Origin: an uncultured Bacteroides sp.
GTDB taxonomy: Bacteria > Bacteroidota > Bacteroidia > Bacteroidales > Bacteroidaceae
Direction of reading: 5' to 3'
NCBI GenBank assembly: GCA_944321465.1
Contig: CALULL010000001.1
Location: forward strand, 178,467 to 242,466
DNA length: 64,000 nt
Of the stretch, positions 47,498-55,722 are shown piece after piece. The stretch's first letter is position 1, and every line of letters begins with the position of its first letter. The notes beneath the pieces were generated by a model that did no database searches, was not told the DNA's origin, and worked only from the letters and a program-made list of their open reading frames with translations. Made by a program: the position numbers and the translations under genes.

Positions 47498-47832
47498 GGG
47501 GGTAAAAATGGTATACTCAATTCTGATGCGTGGCCACTTGTCAAGGGGCAAACGCCCGCTTCCTTTCCTGTCATCCGAGTCATCTCGGCCTTGCCCGGTC
47601 GGGGCCGATTGGTCCACGGTCGGGGGCACCAGCTTTGTCGGTTTTCCTGCATCGCTTCTGCACGTTTGCTGCACAGCCTTTGCAGCTTTACTGCACAGCC
47701 TTTGCAGCAGTGCTGCATGGCCTGCGCAGCAGTGCTGCAAAGGCCGTGCAGTAGAACTGCAAGAGTCGTGCAGCATTTGTGCAGTAGTACTGCAACGCGG
47801 TTTGCAGTCGTATCGCGCTGTAATACAAGTGT
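47498..47832 (+). repeat. ~330-bp dispersed repeat, copy 2
   Basis: Same element as 8037-8358 on the opposite strand: GGGGTAAAAAT at the left end, a GGGGCAAACGCCCGCTT block, the LARSGPIGP-coding block and the 22-bp palindromic array at the right. Confidence 0.75.
47660..47807. repeat. Palindromic 22-bp tandem array, copy 2
   Basis: Units at 47660, 47682, 47704, 47726, 47748 and 47770, each exactly 22 bp, plus a partial unit at 47792. Cores such as GCAGCAGTGCTGC and GCAGTAGAACTGC are imperfect palindromes. Confidence 0.9.
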
Positions 47833-48141
47833 AATATTGGGCTTTTTTTGAGGGTAAGGGAAAAACATTGCGAAGGGTTCCGGCCTTCGGAGGGGGGCTT
47901 TGTTTACAAAAAAGGTGGCGTGGCAGGCGTAGCGGAGAGTTGGGGTGGTGGCCGTGGCGGACGGCCGGTGGCGGCGGTGCGCGAGGTAGGAAAACAAAAG
48001 CAGGAAGAAGCTCCAAACAACTTTCTTCCTGCTCGGTTTCGTGGAATGGACGGCAGCGTCCGCCGGGTGTCCGTAGCCCCGTTGCGGGTAGGTTGCCGGG
48101 TGCGGCGGAACCGGTCCGTCGGGATGGACTGTCAGGCTCGG

Positions 48142-48852
48142 CTATTTGTCTCTTCTCTCCAGGAAGCTTTGGAAGGCGTGCTTGTAGCTGTCGCTTATGG
48201 GGATGTAGGCTTTTCCGAAGACTATGCGCCCGTGGTCTACGATGCGTATCTTGCTCTTTTGGACGATGAACGAGCGGTGCACGCGTATGAAGCGGTCTGC
48301 GGGAAGTTGTTCCTCCATTGACTTCATGCTCATGAGCGAGATGATAGGCTTGGGCTGTCCTTCTTCGTATATCTTCACGTAGTCCTTCAGCCCTTCGATG
48401 TAGAGGATGTTGCGCAGATGTATCTGCACGAGCTTGTAGTCGCTCTTCACGAAGATGCTTTTGGGCTTGCTGTCTGCTTCCTGCCGTATCAGTTCGAACC
48501 ACTGCAGTGCCTTTCGGGCGGCGGCAAGGAAGTCGGGGTAGGTGATGGGCTTGAGCAGATAGTCTATGGCGTTGACTTTGTAGCCGTCCAGGGCGTACTG
48601 TTCGAAGGCCGTGGTGAAGACTATCCGTGTCTGGTCTGGCAACAGGCGTGAGAACTCCAGGCCGTTCAGCTCGGGCATCTGTATGTCGAGGAAGATGAGG
48701 TCTACCGGGTGGGCAGGCAACTCTTCGAGGGCTTGCACGGCACTGCTGAATTTGCCCGCAAGGGCCAGGAAGGGGGTACGCTGGACGTAGCTTTCCAGCA
48801 GGTCGAGTGCCAGAGGCTCGTCGTCGACAATGGCACAAAGTAATGGTTTCAT
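48142..48852 (-). CDS. LytTR-family response regulator
   Basis: 236 residues. The N-terminal receiver domain has acidic AIVDDEPLAL, the phospho-acceptor Asp in LIFLDIQMPELNG and the switch Lys in YLLKPI. The C-terminal LytTR DNA-binding domain has VKSDYKLVQIHLRNILYIEG and RFIRVHRSFIVQKSKI. The start overlaps the histidine kinase stop by 4 bp. Probable target: the exporter operon just upstream, which it ends. Confidence 0.93.
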   Translation of the reverse strand: MKPLLCAIVDDEPLALDLLESYVQRTPFLALAGKFSSAVQALEELPAHPVDLIFLDIQMPELNGLEFSRLLPDQTRIVFTTAFEQYALDGYKVNAIDYLLKPITYPDFLAAARKALQWFELIRQEADSKPKSIFVKSDYKLVQIHLRNILYIEGLKDYVKIYEEGQPKPIISLMSMKSMEEQLPADRFIRVHRSFIVQKSKIRIVDHGRIVFGKAYIPISDSYKHAFQSFLERRDK

Positions 48853-49943
48853 TGGCTTTTGCTTTTAGGTTTGGCGGAATTGGTGTATATGGTAAGTTTG
48901 GAGGTGTACTCCGTCCCGTCGGCGTTCAGTCCGGCCTGCCACTTGTAGCGGCCTGGGTAGAGCAGTTCGAGCCGCCTCCTCACCTGTTCCAGCCCTATGC
49001 CCGAACCGCTCTTGTCGGCAGTGTTCTTGGGGTGGTTGCTGTTGCGTGTCTCGCAGCACACCTGTCCGGGCACTTCGCTGAAGCGGATGTACACGAAGCT
49101 GGGTTGTGTGGACGAGATGCCGTGTTTGAAGGCGTTCTCGATGAGCGAGATGAAGAGCAGCGGGGCAATGCCTGTGCGGCTTTCGGGGTGTACGTCGAAC
49201 TGGGTGGTGAGGCTGACGTTGGCCGTCAGCCGTATGCGCATCAGTTCGATGTAGTTGCGCACGAAGTCCATTTCCTTGTACAGCGGAACGGTGTCCTGCT
49301 GGTTGTCGTAGAGGACGTGGCGCAGCAGGCGGCTCAGCTCCTGCACGGCCTGCTGGGCTTTGTCGGCATCGAAGGCTATGAGGGCGTAGATGTTGTTCAG
49401 CGTGTTGAGCAGGAAGTGTGGGTTGAGCTGGTTGCGCAGGTTCTTCAGCTCGGCTTCCGTCCTGCTTTGTTCAGCCTCGCGGCGGGCGGCTTCTGCCTGG
49501 CTCCAGCGGCTGTTGAGCCTGATGGCTGCGCTTACGCCTATGGTGAAGGACAGCGAGCAGGCGTTGCGCAGGATGAACATCCAGCGTGGCGGGCCGCCGG
49601 GCTTGGCGGGGTAGTCGGGGGGTGGGGCTATGTGGCAGATGTATTCTTGCCAGAAGTGTGTTCCTACAGACAGGGCCACCACAAGCAGGAAGTTGAGCAG
49701 GAGGTATTGGCCCATCTGTTCCTTGAAGAGGCAGCGGGGAATGAGGACGAAGTAGTTGGCATAGAACACGATGAGAAACGCCAGCGGCATGATGACACCG
49801 TGGCGCAGGTACTCCTGCCAGTTGATGCCGTAGCCGCTGCGGCTCAGCATCAGGAAGGGGAAGCCGAAGACGATGCCCCAGCTTATGACGTGGGCCATCG
49901 GTAGCATGAAGCGGTTGCGCAGGTCGGACTGTTGTTGTGTCAT
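48849..49943 (-). CDS. LytS/YehU-type sensor histidine kinase
   Basis: 364 residues. Four membrane helices in the first ~140 residues, then a coiled-coil (SQAEAARREAEQSRTEAELK). The His_kinase domain has the phospho-acceptor in LNPHFLLNTLNNIYAL, and an HATPase domain has LLFISLIENAFKHG and GIGLEQVRRRLELLY. There is no separate periplasmic sensor domain, so the signal is probably sensed in the membrane. A TAACTTTG box ends 7 nt before the ATG. Confidence 0.93.
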   Translation of the reverse strand: MTQQQSDLRNRFMLPMAHVISWGIVFGFPFLMLSRSGYGINWQEYLRHGVIMPLAFLIVFYANYFVLIPRCLFKEQMGQYLLLNFLLVVALSVGTHFWQEYICHIAPPPDYPAKPGGPPRWMFILRNACSLSFTIGVSAAIRLNSRWSQAEAARREAEQSRTEAELKNLRNQLNPHFLLNTLNNIYALIAFDADKAQQAVQELSRLLRHVLYDNQQDTVPLYKEMDFVRNYIELMRIRLTANVSLTTQFDVHPESRTGIAPLLFISLIENAFKHGISSTQPSFVYIRFSEVPGQVCCETRNSNHPKNTADKSGSGIGLEQVRRRLELLYPGRYKWQAGLNADGTEYTSKLTIYTNSAKPKSKSQ

Positions 49944-49950
49944 GGCACGG

Positions 49951-49958
49951 CAAAGTTA
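49951..49958 (-). promoter_or_regulatory. -7 box TAACTTTG directly before the histidine-kinase ATG
   Basis: Exact TAnnTTTG match on the minus strand; only 7 nt separate it from the ATG at 49943, predicting a leaderless transcript separate from the exporter mRNA. Confidence 0.5.
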
Positions 49959-49981
49959 CGCAAAGTTTCTCTTCCTTTCAG

Positions 49982-51202
49982 CTATTCGTAGCGTATGGCT
50001 TCTATCGGGTCGAGGTCGGCAGCTTTCTTGGCAGGGTACCAGCCGAAGAAGATGCCCGTAAGCGTGCAGACGGCGAACGACAGGAATACGCTCCAGGGCT
50101 GGATGTAGATGGGCCAATGGGCTACGTTTTTCACCAGGAATGAGGCTCCGCACCCGATGAGCACGCCGATAAGCCCGCCCGTGATGCTGATGAGCACCGC
50201 CTCGATGAGGAACTGAGCCAGGATGTCAATCCCCCGGGCACCGACCGACATGCGCAACCCGATTTCCCGTGTACGCTCCGTTACGCTGACGTACATTATG
50301 TTCATAATTCCTATGCCGCCTACCACCAGCGATATGCCTGCGATGCAGGCCAGCAGGGTGGTCATCAGGTCGGTTGTGGAGTTGAGCATGGAGCTTAGTT
50401 CCTGTTGCGAGCGGATGGTGAAGTCGTCCTCGTCCGTGGTCTTCAGCTTGTGGTTGCGTCGCAGGATGCGGCTTATCTCTTCGGTGGCGTTGTCGGTCAT
50501 GTCCTCCGTCAGTGCCGAGGCAAAGATGCTTTGCAAGTAGGTTTGTGCCAGAAGACGCTTCATCACGGTGGTGTAGGGAGCGAGCACGATGTCGTCCTGG
50601 TCGCTGCCCATTGAGTTGTAGCCTTTGGACTTCAGTACTCCCACTACGCGGAAGGGCACCTGGTTGAAGCGGATTACCCGCCCCAGAGGGTCTTGTCCGT
50701 CGGGAAACAGGTTGTCGGCAATGGTTTTGCCGATGACGCAGACCTTGGCCGACGTGCGGATGTCGGTCTCGGTGAACATCTCTCCCTCTTCCACGCTGAA
50801 CTGGCGTATTTCCAGATAGTCCAGTCCTACGCCGCTGACCGAGGACGGGTAGTTGTTGTTGCCCGCTATCAGTTGTCCGCTGCTCGACACGTTGGGGCTG
50901 ATGGCAGCCAGGAAGTTCGTTTCGTCTCTCAGGGCTTCGTAGTCGGCCAGTTTCAGCGTCTGCATCTCGCTGGGGTCGCGGCGCACTCCTCCCCGCATGT
51001 CGCCTCCCGGGTGTATCATAATCATGTTGGACCCCATCTCGGCTATCTGTGCCTGGATGCTCTTTTTCGACCCCTGCCCGATGGCAAGCATGGTAATGAC
51101 AGAGGCCACGCCGATGATGATGCCCAGCATGGTGAGGAAGGCACGCAGCTTGTTGTTGGCCAGGGCGCGTAGGGCTATTTTCAGTAAGTTTGTTCCGTTC
51201 AT
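49982..51202 (-). CDS. MacB-type ABC transporter permease
   Basis: 406 residues. An N-terminal membrane helix in NNKLRAFLTMLGIIIGVASVITM, then a ~240-residue periplasmic MacB_PCD domain, then three C-terminal helices of FtsX type (LACIAGISLVVGGIGIMNIMYVS). Unlike E. coli MacB, the ATPase is a separate protein, encoded 53 bp upstream. It is part of a tripartite exporter with the adaptor and TolC. Confidence 0.92.
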   Translation of the reverse strand: MNGTNLLKIALRALANNKLRAFLTMLGIIIGVASVITMLAIGQGSKKSIQAQIAEMGSNMIMIHPGGDMRGGVRRDPSEMQTLKLADYEALRDETNFLAAISPNVSSSGQLIAGNNNYPSSVSGVGLDYLEIRQFSVEEGEMFTETDIRTSAKVCVIGKTIADNLFPDGQDPLGRVIRFNQVPFRVVGVLKSKGYNSMGSDQDDIVLAPYTTVMKRLLAQTYLQSIFASALTEDMTDNATEEISRILRRNHKLKTTDEDDFTIRSQQELSSMLNSTTDLMTTLLACIAGISLVVGGIGIMNIMYVSVTERTREIGLRMSVGARGIDILAQFLIEAVLISITGGLIGVLIGCGASFLVKNVAHWPIYIQPWSVFLSFAVCTLTGIFFGWYPAKKAADLDPIEAIRYE

Positions 51203-51255
51203 ACAGTCATATCGTTAAGGAGGGTGAGGTGTGTCTTGCCATTGGTGGACCTGCC

Positions 51256-52002
51256 TCAGCTTTCTTCGCTTGGGGGCAGGGCTGCCAAGGCTTCGGAGGC
51301 CGACAGTATGTGCTCGTTGCGCCGGTCGTCGATGATGTGCCCGTCGCGCAGCCGGATGTTGCGGCTGCTGTACTGGGCGATGTCGGGGTTGTGGGTGACG
51401 AAGATGATGGTTCGTCCCTCGGCGTGGAGGCGTTGGAAGAGCACGAGTATTTCGAACGAGGTGCGCGTGTCGAGGTTGCCTGTGGCCTCGTCGGCCAGAA
51501 TTACGGCGGGGTTGTTCACCAAGGCACGCGCTATGGCTACGCGTTGCATCTGGCCGCCCGACATTTGGTTGGACTTATGCTCCAGGCGGTCGCCGAGTCC
51601 CACGGCCACGAGGGCCTCGATGGCGCGTCGGCGGCGTTCGGCAGCCGAGACCGAGGGATTGTACATGAGCGGCAGCTCGACATTCTCCACTGCCGTGGTC
51701 TTGGGCAGCAGGTTGTAGTTCTGGAATACGAAGCCTATCTTGCGGTTGCGCAACACGGCGCGTTGTGACTTCGACATGGTGCGTACCGGGATGCCGTCCA
51801 GCAGGTATTCGCCCCGGGTGGGCGTGTCGAGGCAGCCCAGAATGTTGAGCAGGGTTGATTTGCCCGAGCCGGATGTGCCCATGATGGTGACAAACTCTCC
51901 CTCCTCGATGCTGAAGGTGACACCTCGCAGGGCATGTACTGTTTCGTCGCCCACCAGGAAGTCCCGTCGTATGTCGCGTATGTCTATTACCGTCTTAGCC
52001 AT
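51256..52002 (-). CDS. MacB/LolD-type ABC transporter ATPase
   Basis: 248 residues. Walker A GTSGSGKSTLLN, signature MSGGQMQRVAIARAL, Walker B VILADEATGNLD and switch His in IIFVTHNPD. The short length and N-terminus are those of the separate ATPase subunits of MacB-like and LolD-like systems. It starts 13 bp after the adaptor gene. Confidence 0.94.
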   Translation of the reverse strand: MAKTVIDIRDIRRDFLVGDETVHALRGVTFSIEEGEFVTIMGTSGSGKSTLLNILGCLDTPTRGEYLLDGIPVRTMSKSQRAVLRNRKIGFVFQNYNLLPKTTAVENVELPLMYNPSVSAAERRRRAIEALVAVGLGDRLEHKSNQMSGGQMQRVAIARALVNNPAVILADEATGNLDTRTSFEILVLFQRLHAEGRTIIFVTHNPDIAQYSSRNIRLRDGHIIDDRRNEHILSASEALAALPPSEES

Positions 52003-52015
52003 GTCGTTTTTCTCG

Positions 52016-53251
52016 TTATTGCTTCTTTTCGTTGTCTTTGTTCTTGTTCCTGTCCGGCGGGCCGGGCATGAAGGGGCTGCGTTCGCCGGTAGTCGGGGCG
52101 GGCGAGGCTTCGGCTGTGGTGCCGAGCGTGACTTCGGTTATCACCTCGGTGCCCTCGTCGATGCCCGAGAGGATTTCCGTGAGCGTGCCGTTGGAGATGC
52201 CTGTCGTCACGGGGTGTGCCGTGAGGACGTTGCCTTGGCGTGTCCACACCTTGTGGCTGGCCTCGCAGTCGGCTATCGTCACGTCCTTGCCCAGCAGTTC
52301 GGACGAAGGCGTGAAACGCAGGGCGCGTGCCGGGACGCAAAGCACGTCAGTGCGGTCCAGGGTGTAGATGTTGACGTTGGCCGTCAGGCGTGGTTTCAGC
52401 TTCAGGTCGGGATTGGGAGCCGAGATGACGACCTCGTAGGTGACGACCGTGCTTGAGGAGGACGATGACGAGGACGACTCGCCCGACGACGAGTCGCCGA
52501 GGCGTATCTGCATCACCTTGCCCGTGAACGTGTCCTCGGGGTAGGCATCTACGGTGAAGGTGACGCGCTGGCCTTCGCGCACGCCGCCTATGTCGGCCTC
52601 GTCAACGTCGGCCACCACTTGCATCTGGGTGAGGTCGGCAGCGATGGTGAAGAGGGTAGGGGTCTCAAAGCCCGAGGCTACCGTCTGCCCTTCCTCCACG
52701 TCCTTGCTGATGACAACGCCGTCGATGGGCGACGTGATGGTGGCGTAGGACAAGTTGCGTTGAGCCCTTGCCAGCGATGCCTCGCTGCTGTCGAAGTTGC
52801 TCTTGGCCAGCTGGTAATTGTAGAGCGACTGCTCGTAGTCGGTGTCGGCGATGAGCTGTTTTTCGTGCAGGCTCTTGTTGCGCTCGTACAGTTTCTTCTG
52901 ATACTCATACTCGGCCTTGGCCCCGTCGTAGGCCGCTTGCGCCGTGGCCACTTCGGCCTGTAGCGTCACGCGGTCCATCTCGGCGATGAGCTGTCCTTCG
53001 CGTACCACGGAGTTGTAGTCTACGTAGATGTGGTCGATGATGCCCGACACTTGCGTGCCTACCTCGACCTCCGTCACGGGTTCTATGTTGCCGGTGGCCG
53101 TCACCGACTCGGATATCTCCCCACGGGTAGCTTGGGCGGTGACGTACTCCACCTTGTGCTTGGCTTTTGCTCCCGAGAAGAGCCACAGCCCGGCACCGCA
53201 CAGCACGATTGCGGCCACGGCTGCCCAGGCAATCTTTTTCTTCTTGTCCAT
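52016..53251 (-). CDS. Periplasmic adaptor subunit (MacA-like, HlyD/RND type)
   Basis: 411 residues. One N-terminal membrane anchor (KKKIAWAAVAAIVLCGAGLWLF), a biotinyl-lipoyl-like domain, a long coiled-coil hairpin (~95-165, rich in AEVATAQAAYDGAKAEYEYQ) and a beta-barrel. The barrel is interrupted by GDSSSGESSSSSSSSSTVV at about 257-275. The poly-Ser run is encoded by mixed TCG/TCC/TCA/AGC-type codons and is probably a surface loop. It connects the ABC permease to TolC. Confidence 0.92.
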   Translation of the reverse strand: MDKKKKIAWAAVAAIVLCGAGLWLFSGAKAKHKVEYVTAQATRGEISESVTATGNIEPVTEVEVGTQVSGIIDHIYVDYNSVVREGQLIAEMDRVTLQAEVATAQAAYDGAKAEYEYQKKLYERNKSLHEKQLIADTDYEQSLYNYQLAKSNFDSSEASLARAQRNLSYATITSPIDGVVISKDVEEGQTVASGFETPTLFTIAADLTQMQVVADVDEADIGGVREGQRVTFTVDAYPEDTFTGKVMQIRLGDSSSGESSSSSSSSSTVVTYEVVISAPNPDLKLKPRLTANVNIYTLDRTDVLCVPARALRFTPSSELLGKDVTIADCEASHKVWTRQGNVLTAHPVTTGISNGTLTEILSGIDEGTEVITEVTLGTTAEASPAPTTGERSPFMPGPPDRNKNKDNEKKQ

Positions 53252-53329
53252 GTCTCTTATTGTAGTTTCGTTAAGGGTCGTTTGTGTCTGTTCTCCGAAT
53301 GGTGCCGGAGGGCCTGCGGGAGAGGCGCG

Positions 53330-54745
53330 TCACAGGTTGGCCTCCTCGCCCTGGTAGAAGCGCAGCAGCTGCACGCTGAGCAGAGCCATGTACTTGGCCT
53401 GTAGCATCTCTTGCTGGGCGGCCAGGTAGTTGTTCTTCTCGATGAGCAGGTCCACCGTGTTCTTCATGCCCAGCCGGAATTGTTCTTGCAGCAGCTCGTA
53501 GCTGGTGCGTGTGCTCTCCACCCTCCGGGCTGCGGCCACATACTGCTGCTGGGCCGAGTTGGCATCGAGCCAGATGTCCTCGATGGTCTTGTAGAGCGTC
53601 TTCTGCTGGTCTTGCAGGTCGAGTTGCGAGCTGAGGCGTTGCAGCTTGGCCTTCTGCACGGCGTTCTTGGTCTGCCGGTTGCTGAAGATGGGGATGCTCA
53701 CGGTGATGCCCACCGAGTTGTTCCAGTTCTGCTTTATCTGTTCGCCGAAGGTGAAGTCCGAGCCGTTGGCGTTGCTGCTGCCGATGCCCGCGCTCAGGCT
53801 GAGTGACGGTATGTAGCCCGAGCGGGCTATCTTCAGCTCCAGTTCCGATGCCTCCAGGTTGAGCCGTCCCGACTCTATCTCGGGGCGCAGGCCCAGGGCT
53901 GCCTGGTAGACGTCGTTCTTGTTGGGCAAGGGGGAGAGCACGGCCTCGTCGGAGGGGACGGGCAGGTAGAGGTCCATCTCGGTCTCCCCGTCCAGTTCGA
54001 GCAGTTGTTTCAGTTGTAGTTTGTAGTCTTGCAGTGTGGCTTGTGCTGTCACCAGTTGGTAGTTGTCCGTGCTGACTTGCGACTCGAGCTGCGCCAGGTC
54101 CACCTTCGACAGGCTCCCGGCTTCCATCAGTTGCCGTCCGCGCTCGTACTCGGCCCGGCTCACCTCCAGCGTGCCTTCGTTGGTCTTCACGGCCTCGGCG
54201 GCATAGAGTATCTGCACGTAGGTCTGCATGATGCTTTCCTCGATGCTGTTGGCGCTCTCGTCCACGGCCAGACGGGCGATGCGGCTGTTCAGCGTCTCCT
54301 GCCGGATGGTGTTCAGGCGTTGCCCGCCGTTGTAGAGGGTCCAGTTAAGGTCTATTCCGTAGCTGCCGTTATAGGAAGTCTTGCTCTGGCTGCTCACGAT
54401 GTCGTCGCCGTTGACAATGGTGCCCGTCGAGCTGTTGGGCCTGTTTACGAGGCGTTGCCCCACGTTGGCCGACAGCGACGGGAACAGGGCGGCGCGTGCC
54501 GTCTTCAGGTCCTCTTCGGTGCTTTGTGCGCTGAGGCGGTCGCGGCGGATGCTGAGGTTCTGCTCCAGTGCGTAGTCTATGCACCTTTGCAGGTCCCAGC
54601 GGCTGTCGTCTGCCTGCAGCCCCGTTGTCTGTTCTGCGTCTGTCGCAGCTGTGTCTGCCTGGCTTTCGTCCCCGGCGGATTGTCCCCAGCAGGGAGCGGC
54701 GGCCAGGCAGAGCAGTGCTACAGTCAATCTTTTTACCTTATTCAT
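53330..54745 (-). CDS. TolC-family outer-membrane efflux protein
   Basis: 471 residues from MNKVKRLTVALLCLAAAPCWG, a signal peptide; the longer frame runs back through the MITE and is spurious. It has two OEP repeats with coiled-coil helices (YALEQNLSIRRDRLSAQSTE and the second repeat near ALGLRPEIESGRLNLEASE). It forms the outer-membrane channel for the exporter encoded by the next three genes. A MITE-like element ends 16 bp before its ATG, between the gene and any upstream promoter. Confidence 0.92.
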   Translation of the reverse strand: MNKVKRLTVALLCLAAAPCWGQSAGDESQADTAATDAEQTTGLQADDSRWDLQRCIDYALEQNLSIRRDRLSAQSTEEDLKTARAALFPSLSANVGQRLVNRPNSSTGTIVNGDDIVSSQSKTSYNGSYGIDLNWTLYNGGQRLNTIRQETLNSRIARLAVDESANSIEESIMQTYVQILYAAEAVKTNEGTLEVSRAEYERGRQLMEAGSLSKVDLAQLESQVSTDNYQLVTAQATLQDYKLQLKQLLELDGETEMDLYLPVPSDEAVLSPLPNKNDVYQAALGLRPEIESGRLNLEASELELKIARSGYIPSLSLSAGIGSSNANGSDFTFGEQIKQNWNNSVGITVSIPIFSNRQTKNAVQKAKLQRLSSQLDLQDQQKTLYKTIEDIWLDANSAQQQYVAAARRVESTRTSYELLQEQFRLGMKNTVDLLIEKNNYLAAQQEMLQAKYMALLSVQLLRFYQGEEANL

Positions 54746-54761
54746 TATATTGTCGCTTAAA

Positions 54762-54953
54762 CCCAAATCGGTCATTAGACCACCGACTTGGGGTTTGGTT
54801 GTCTTTCTTCGGTTTTCCAAGCCCTTTCGTCCTGCTGTCGGCATCTTGTCTGCCGCTTTGTCTCGGCGTAGCCCGCTACGCCGAGACAAAGGTGGCGGCC
54901 AATCTGCACGGCAGCAGAACGAAATTGCTTTGGACTCTAATGACCGATTTGGG
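54762..54953 (-). mobile_element. MITE-like palindromic element, copy 3, TSD TTAAA
   Basis: 192 bp, inverted relative to the other copies. Ends CCCAAATCGGTCATTAG and CTAATGACCGATTTGGG, flanked by TTAAA at 54757-54761 and 54954-54958. It lies in the tolC leader, 16 bp from the ATG (11 bp counting the duplication). Confidence 0.93.
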
Positions 54954-55272
54954 TTAAAGAAAGTTGCAGGCGGTTTCGCCATCTTGCCTTGTAGGCATCT
55001 CGGCCTTGCAGGCTGGAGAAAGCACGGGTGTGGGAGGCGGCCGGTGCGTGCGCCGGAACGCTTTTCCAGGCTTTTGGCGGCAATGAGACAGAAAAATCCC
55101 AGAGATTGGCGGACTTGCCTCATGCCGCGTTTGAGGCGGGAGTCCATTGAAAAACTTACAGCTATTAGAGTTTGGTCAGTTGCCATCGTACACATTTCAT
55201 GGAGAGCAAATCCAGCGTCCTCTGCCGGGAAATTTCTGTCTCGAAACCAAACTTCAACCATTTATTCGATTG

Positions 55273-55280
55273 CAAATGTA
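55273..55280 (-). promoter_or_regulatory. Possible tolC operon -7 box TACATTTG
   Basis: Exact TAnnTTTG match on the minus strand, but about 530 bp from the tolC ATG, so the mRNA leader would include the whole MITE-like element. I found no closer match. Confidence 0.3.
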
Positions 55281-55472
55281 ATGTCCCATTCCCGCCGTCG
55301 CAAGGAAAATGGACAAAAACGGGAGTACTTGCCTATCACTTCCCCGCATTTTCCGACCAAATCGCGACCGTCGGGCGAACGGCCTTGCACGGCCTGTGGC
55401 GACGGGGCACTGCCGTGGCCCGATCGTCGGGAACGAGCCCCCTCGTCCCGCCTTCGGACAGCCCCGTCCGGG

Positions 55473-55560
55473 CAGGGGTGTACTTCCTGGGGGGCACAGG
55501 TCTGCCACCGTGGGCGCAAAGGTTCGTCCCCGACCGGGCAAAGGTGTCTCCCCAGACGGC
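55473..55560. repeat. 22-bp tandem array (CAMAGGTSTGC type), locus 4
   Basis: Units at 55473 (degenerate), 55495, 55517 and 55539, each exactly 22 bp (starts CACAGGTCTGC, CAAAGGTTCGT, CAAAGGTGTCT). It ends 119 bp before the fabD -7 box. Confidence 0.88.
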
Positions 55561-55679
55561 GGGGAAGGCGTGTCGGTGTGTGTGGCGGTTCGGGTCGAAG
55601 CGTGGGCTGTGAAGGTGTCGTCGCAACGGGTATCTGCACAAAAAAAGGAAGTATGTGCGGTTTATATGGGAAAAAGCCA

Positions 55680-55687
55680 TACCTTTG
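55680..55687 (+). promoter_or_regulatory. Promoter -7 box TACCTTTG for fabD
   Basis: Consensus box 35 bp before the fabD ATG. Confidence 0.65.
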
Positions 55688-55722
55688 CGCCACTTTAGTA
55701 ACACAGTAAAAAGATTATCAAG

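Larger units (their letters stand above)
47258..48141. other. 0.9-kb convergent intergenic region
   Basis: Between the 3' ends of the DUF4923 gene (plus) and the LytTR regulator (minus). It holds the second ~330-bp dispersed repeat with its palindromic 22-bp array (47498-47832). The remainder, 47833-48141, shows no gene or strong structure. Confidence 0.65.
54954..55679. other. Divergent intergenic region tolC / fabD
   Basis: No gene seen. It holds a possible tolC -7 box (55273, minus) and the 22-bp array at 55473-55560. Long open frames here overlap repeats and show no known domain. Confidence 0.55.

Noticed and set aside
46685-48838. 717-residue minus-strand frame over the DUF4923 gene, intergenic region and regulator
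   Set aside because: Antisense and out of frame with known genes; it includes the palindromic repeat.
54762-55261. N-terminal extension of TolC through the MITE
   Set aside because: The extension encodes the MITE sequence, and a clean signal peptide begins at 54745.
18557-55560. The 22-bp arrays as CRISPR arrays
   Set aside because: Units are contiguous with no spacers, drift in sequence, and there are no cas genes in the window.
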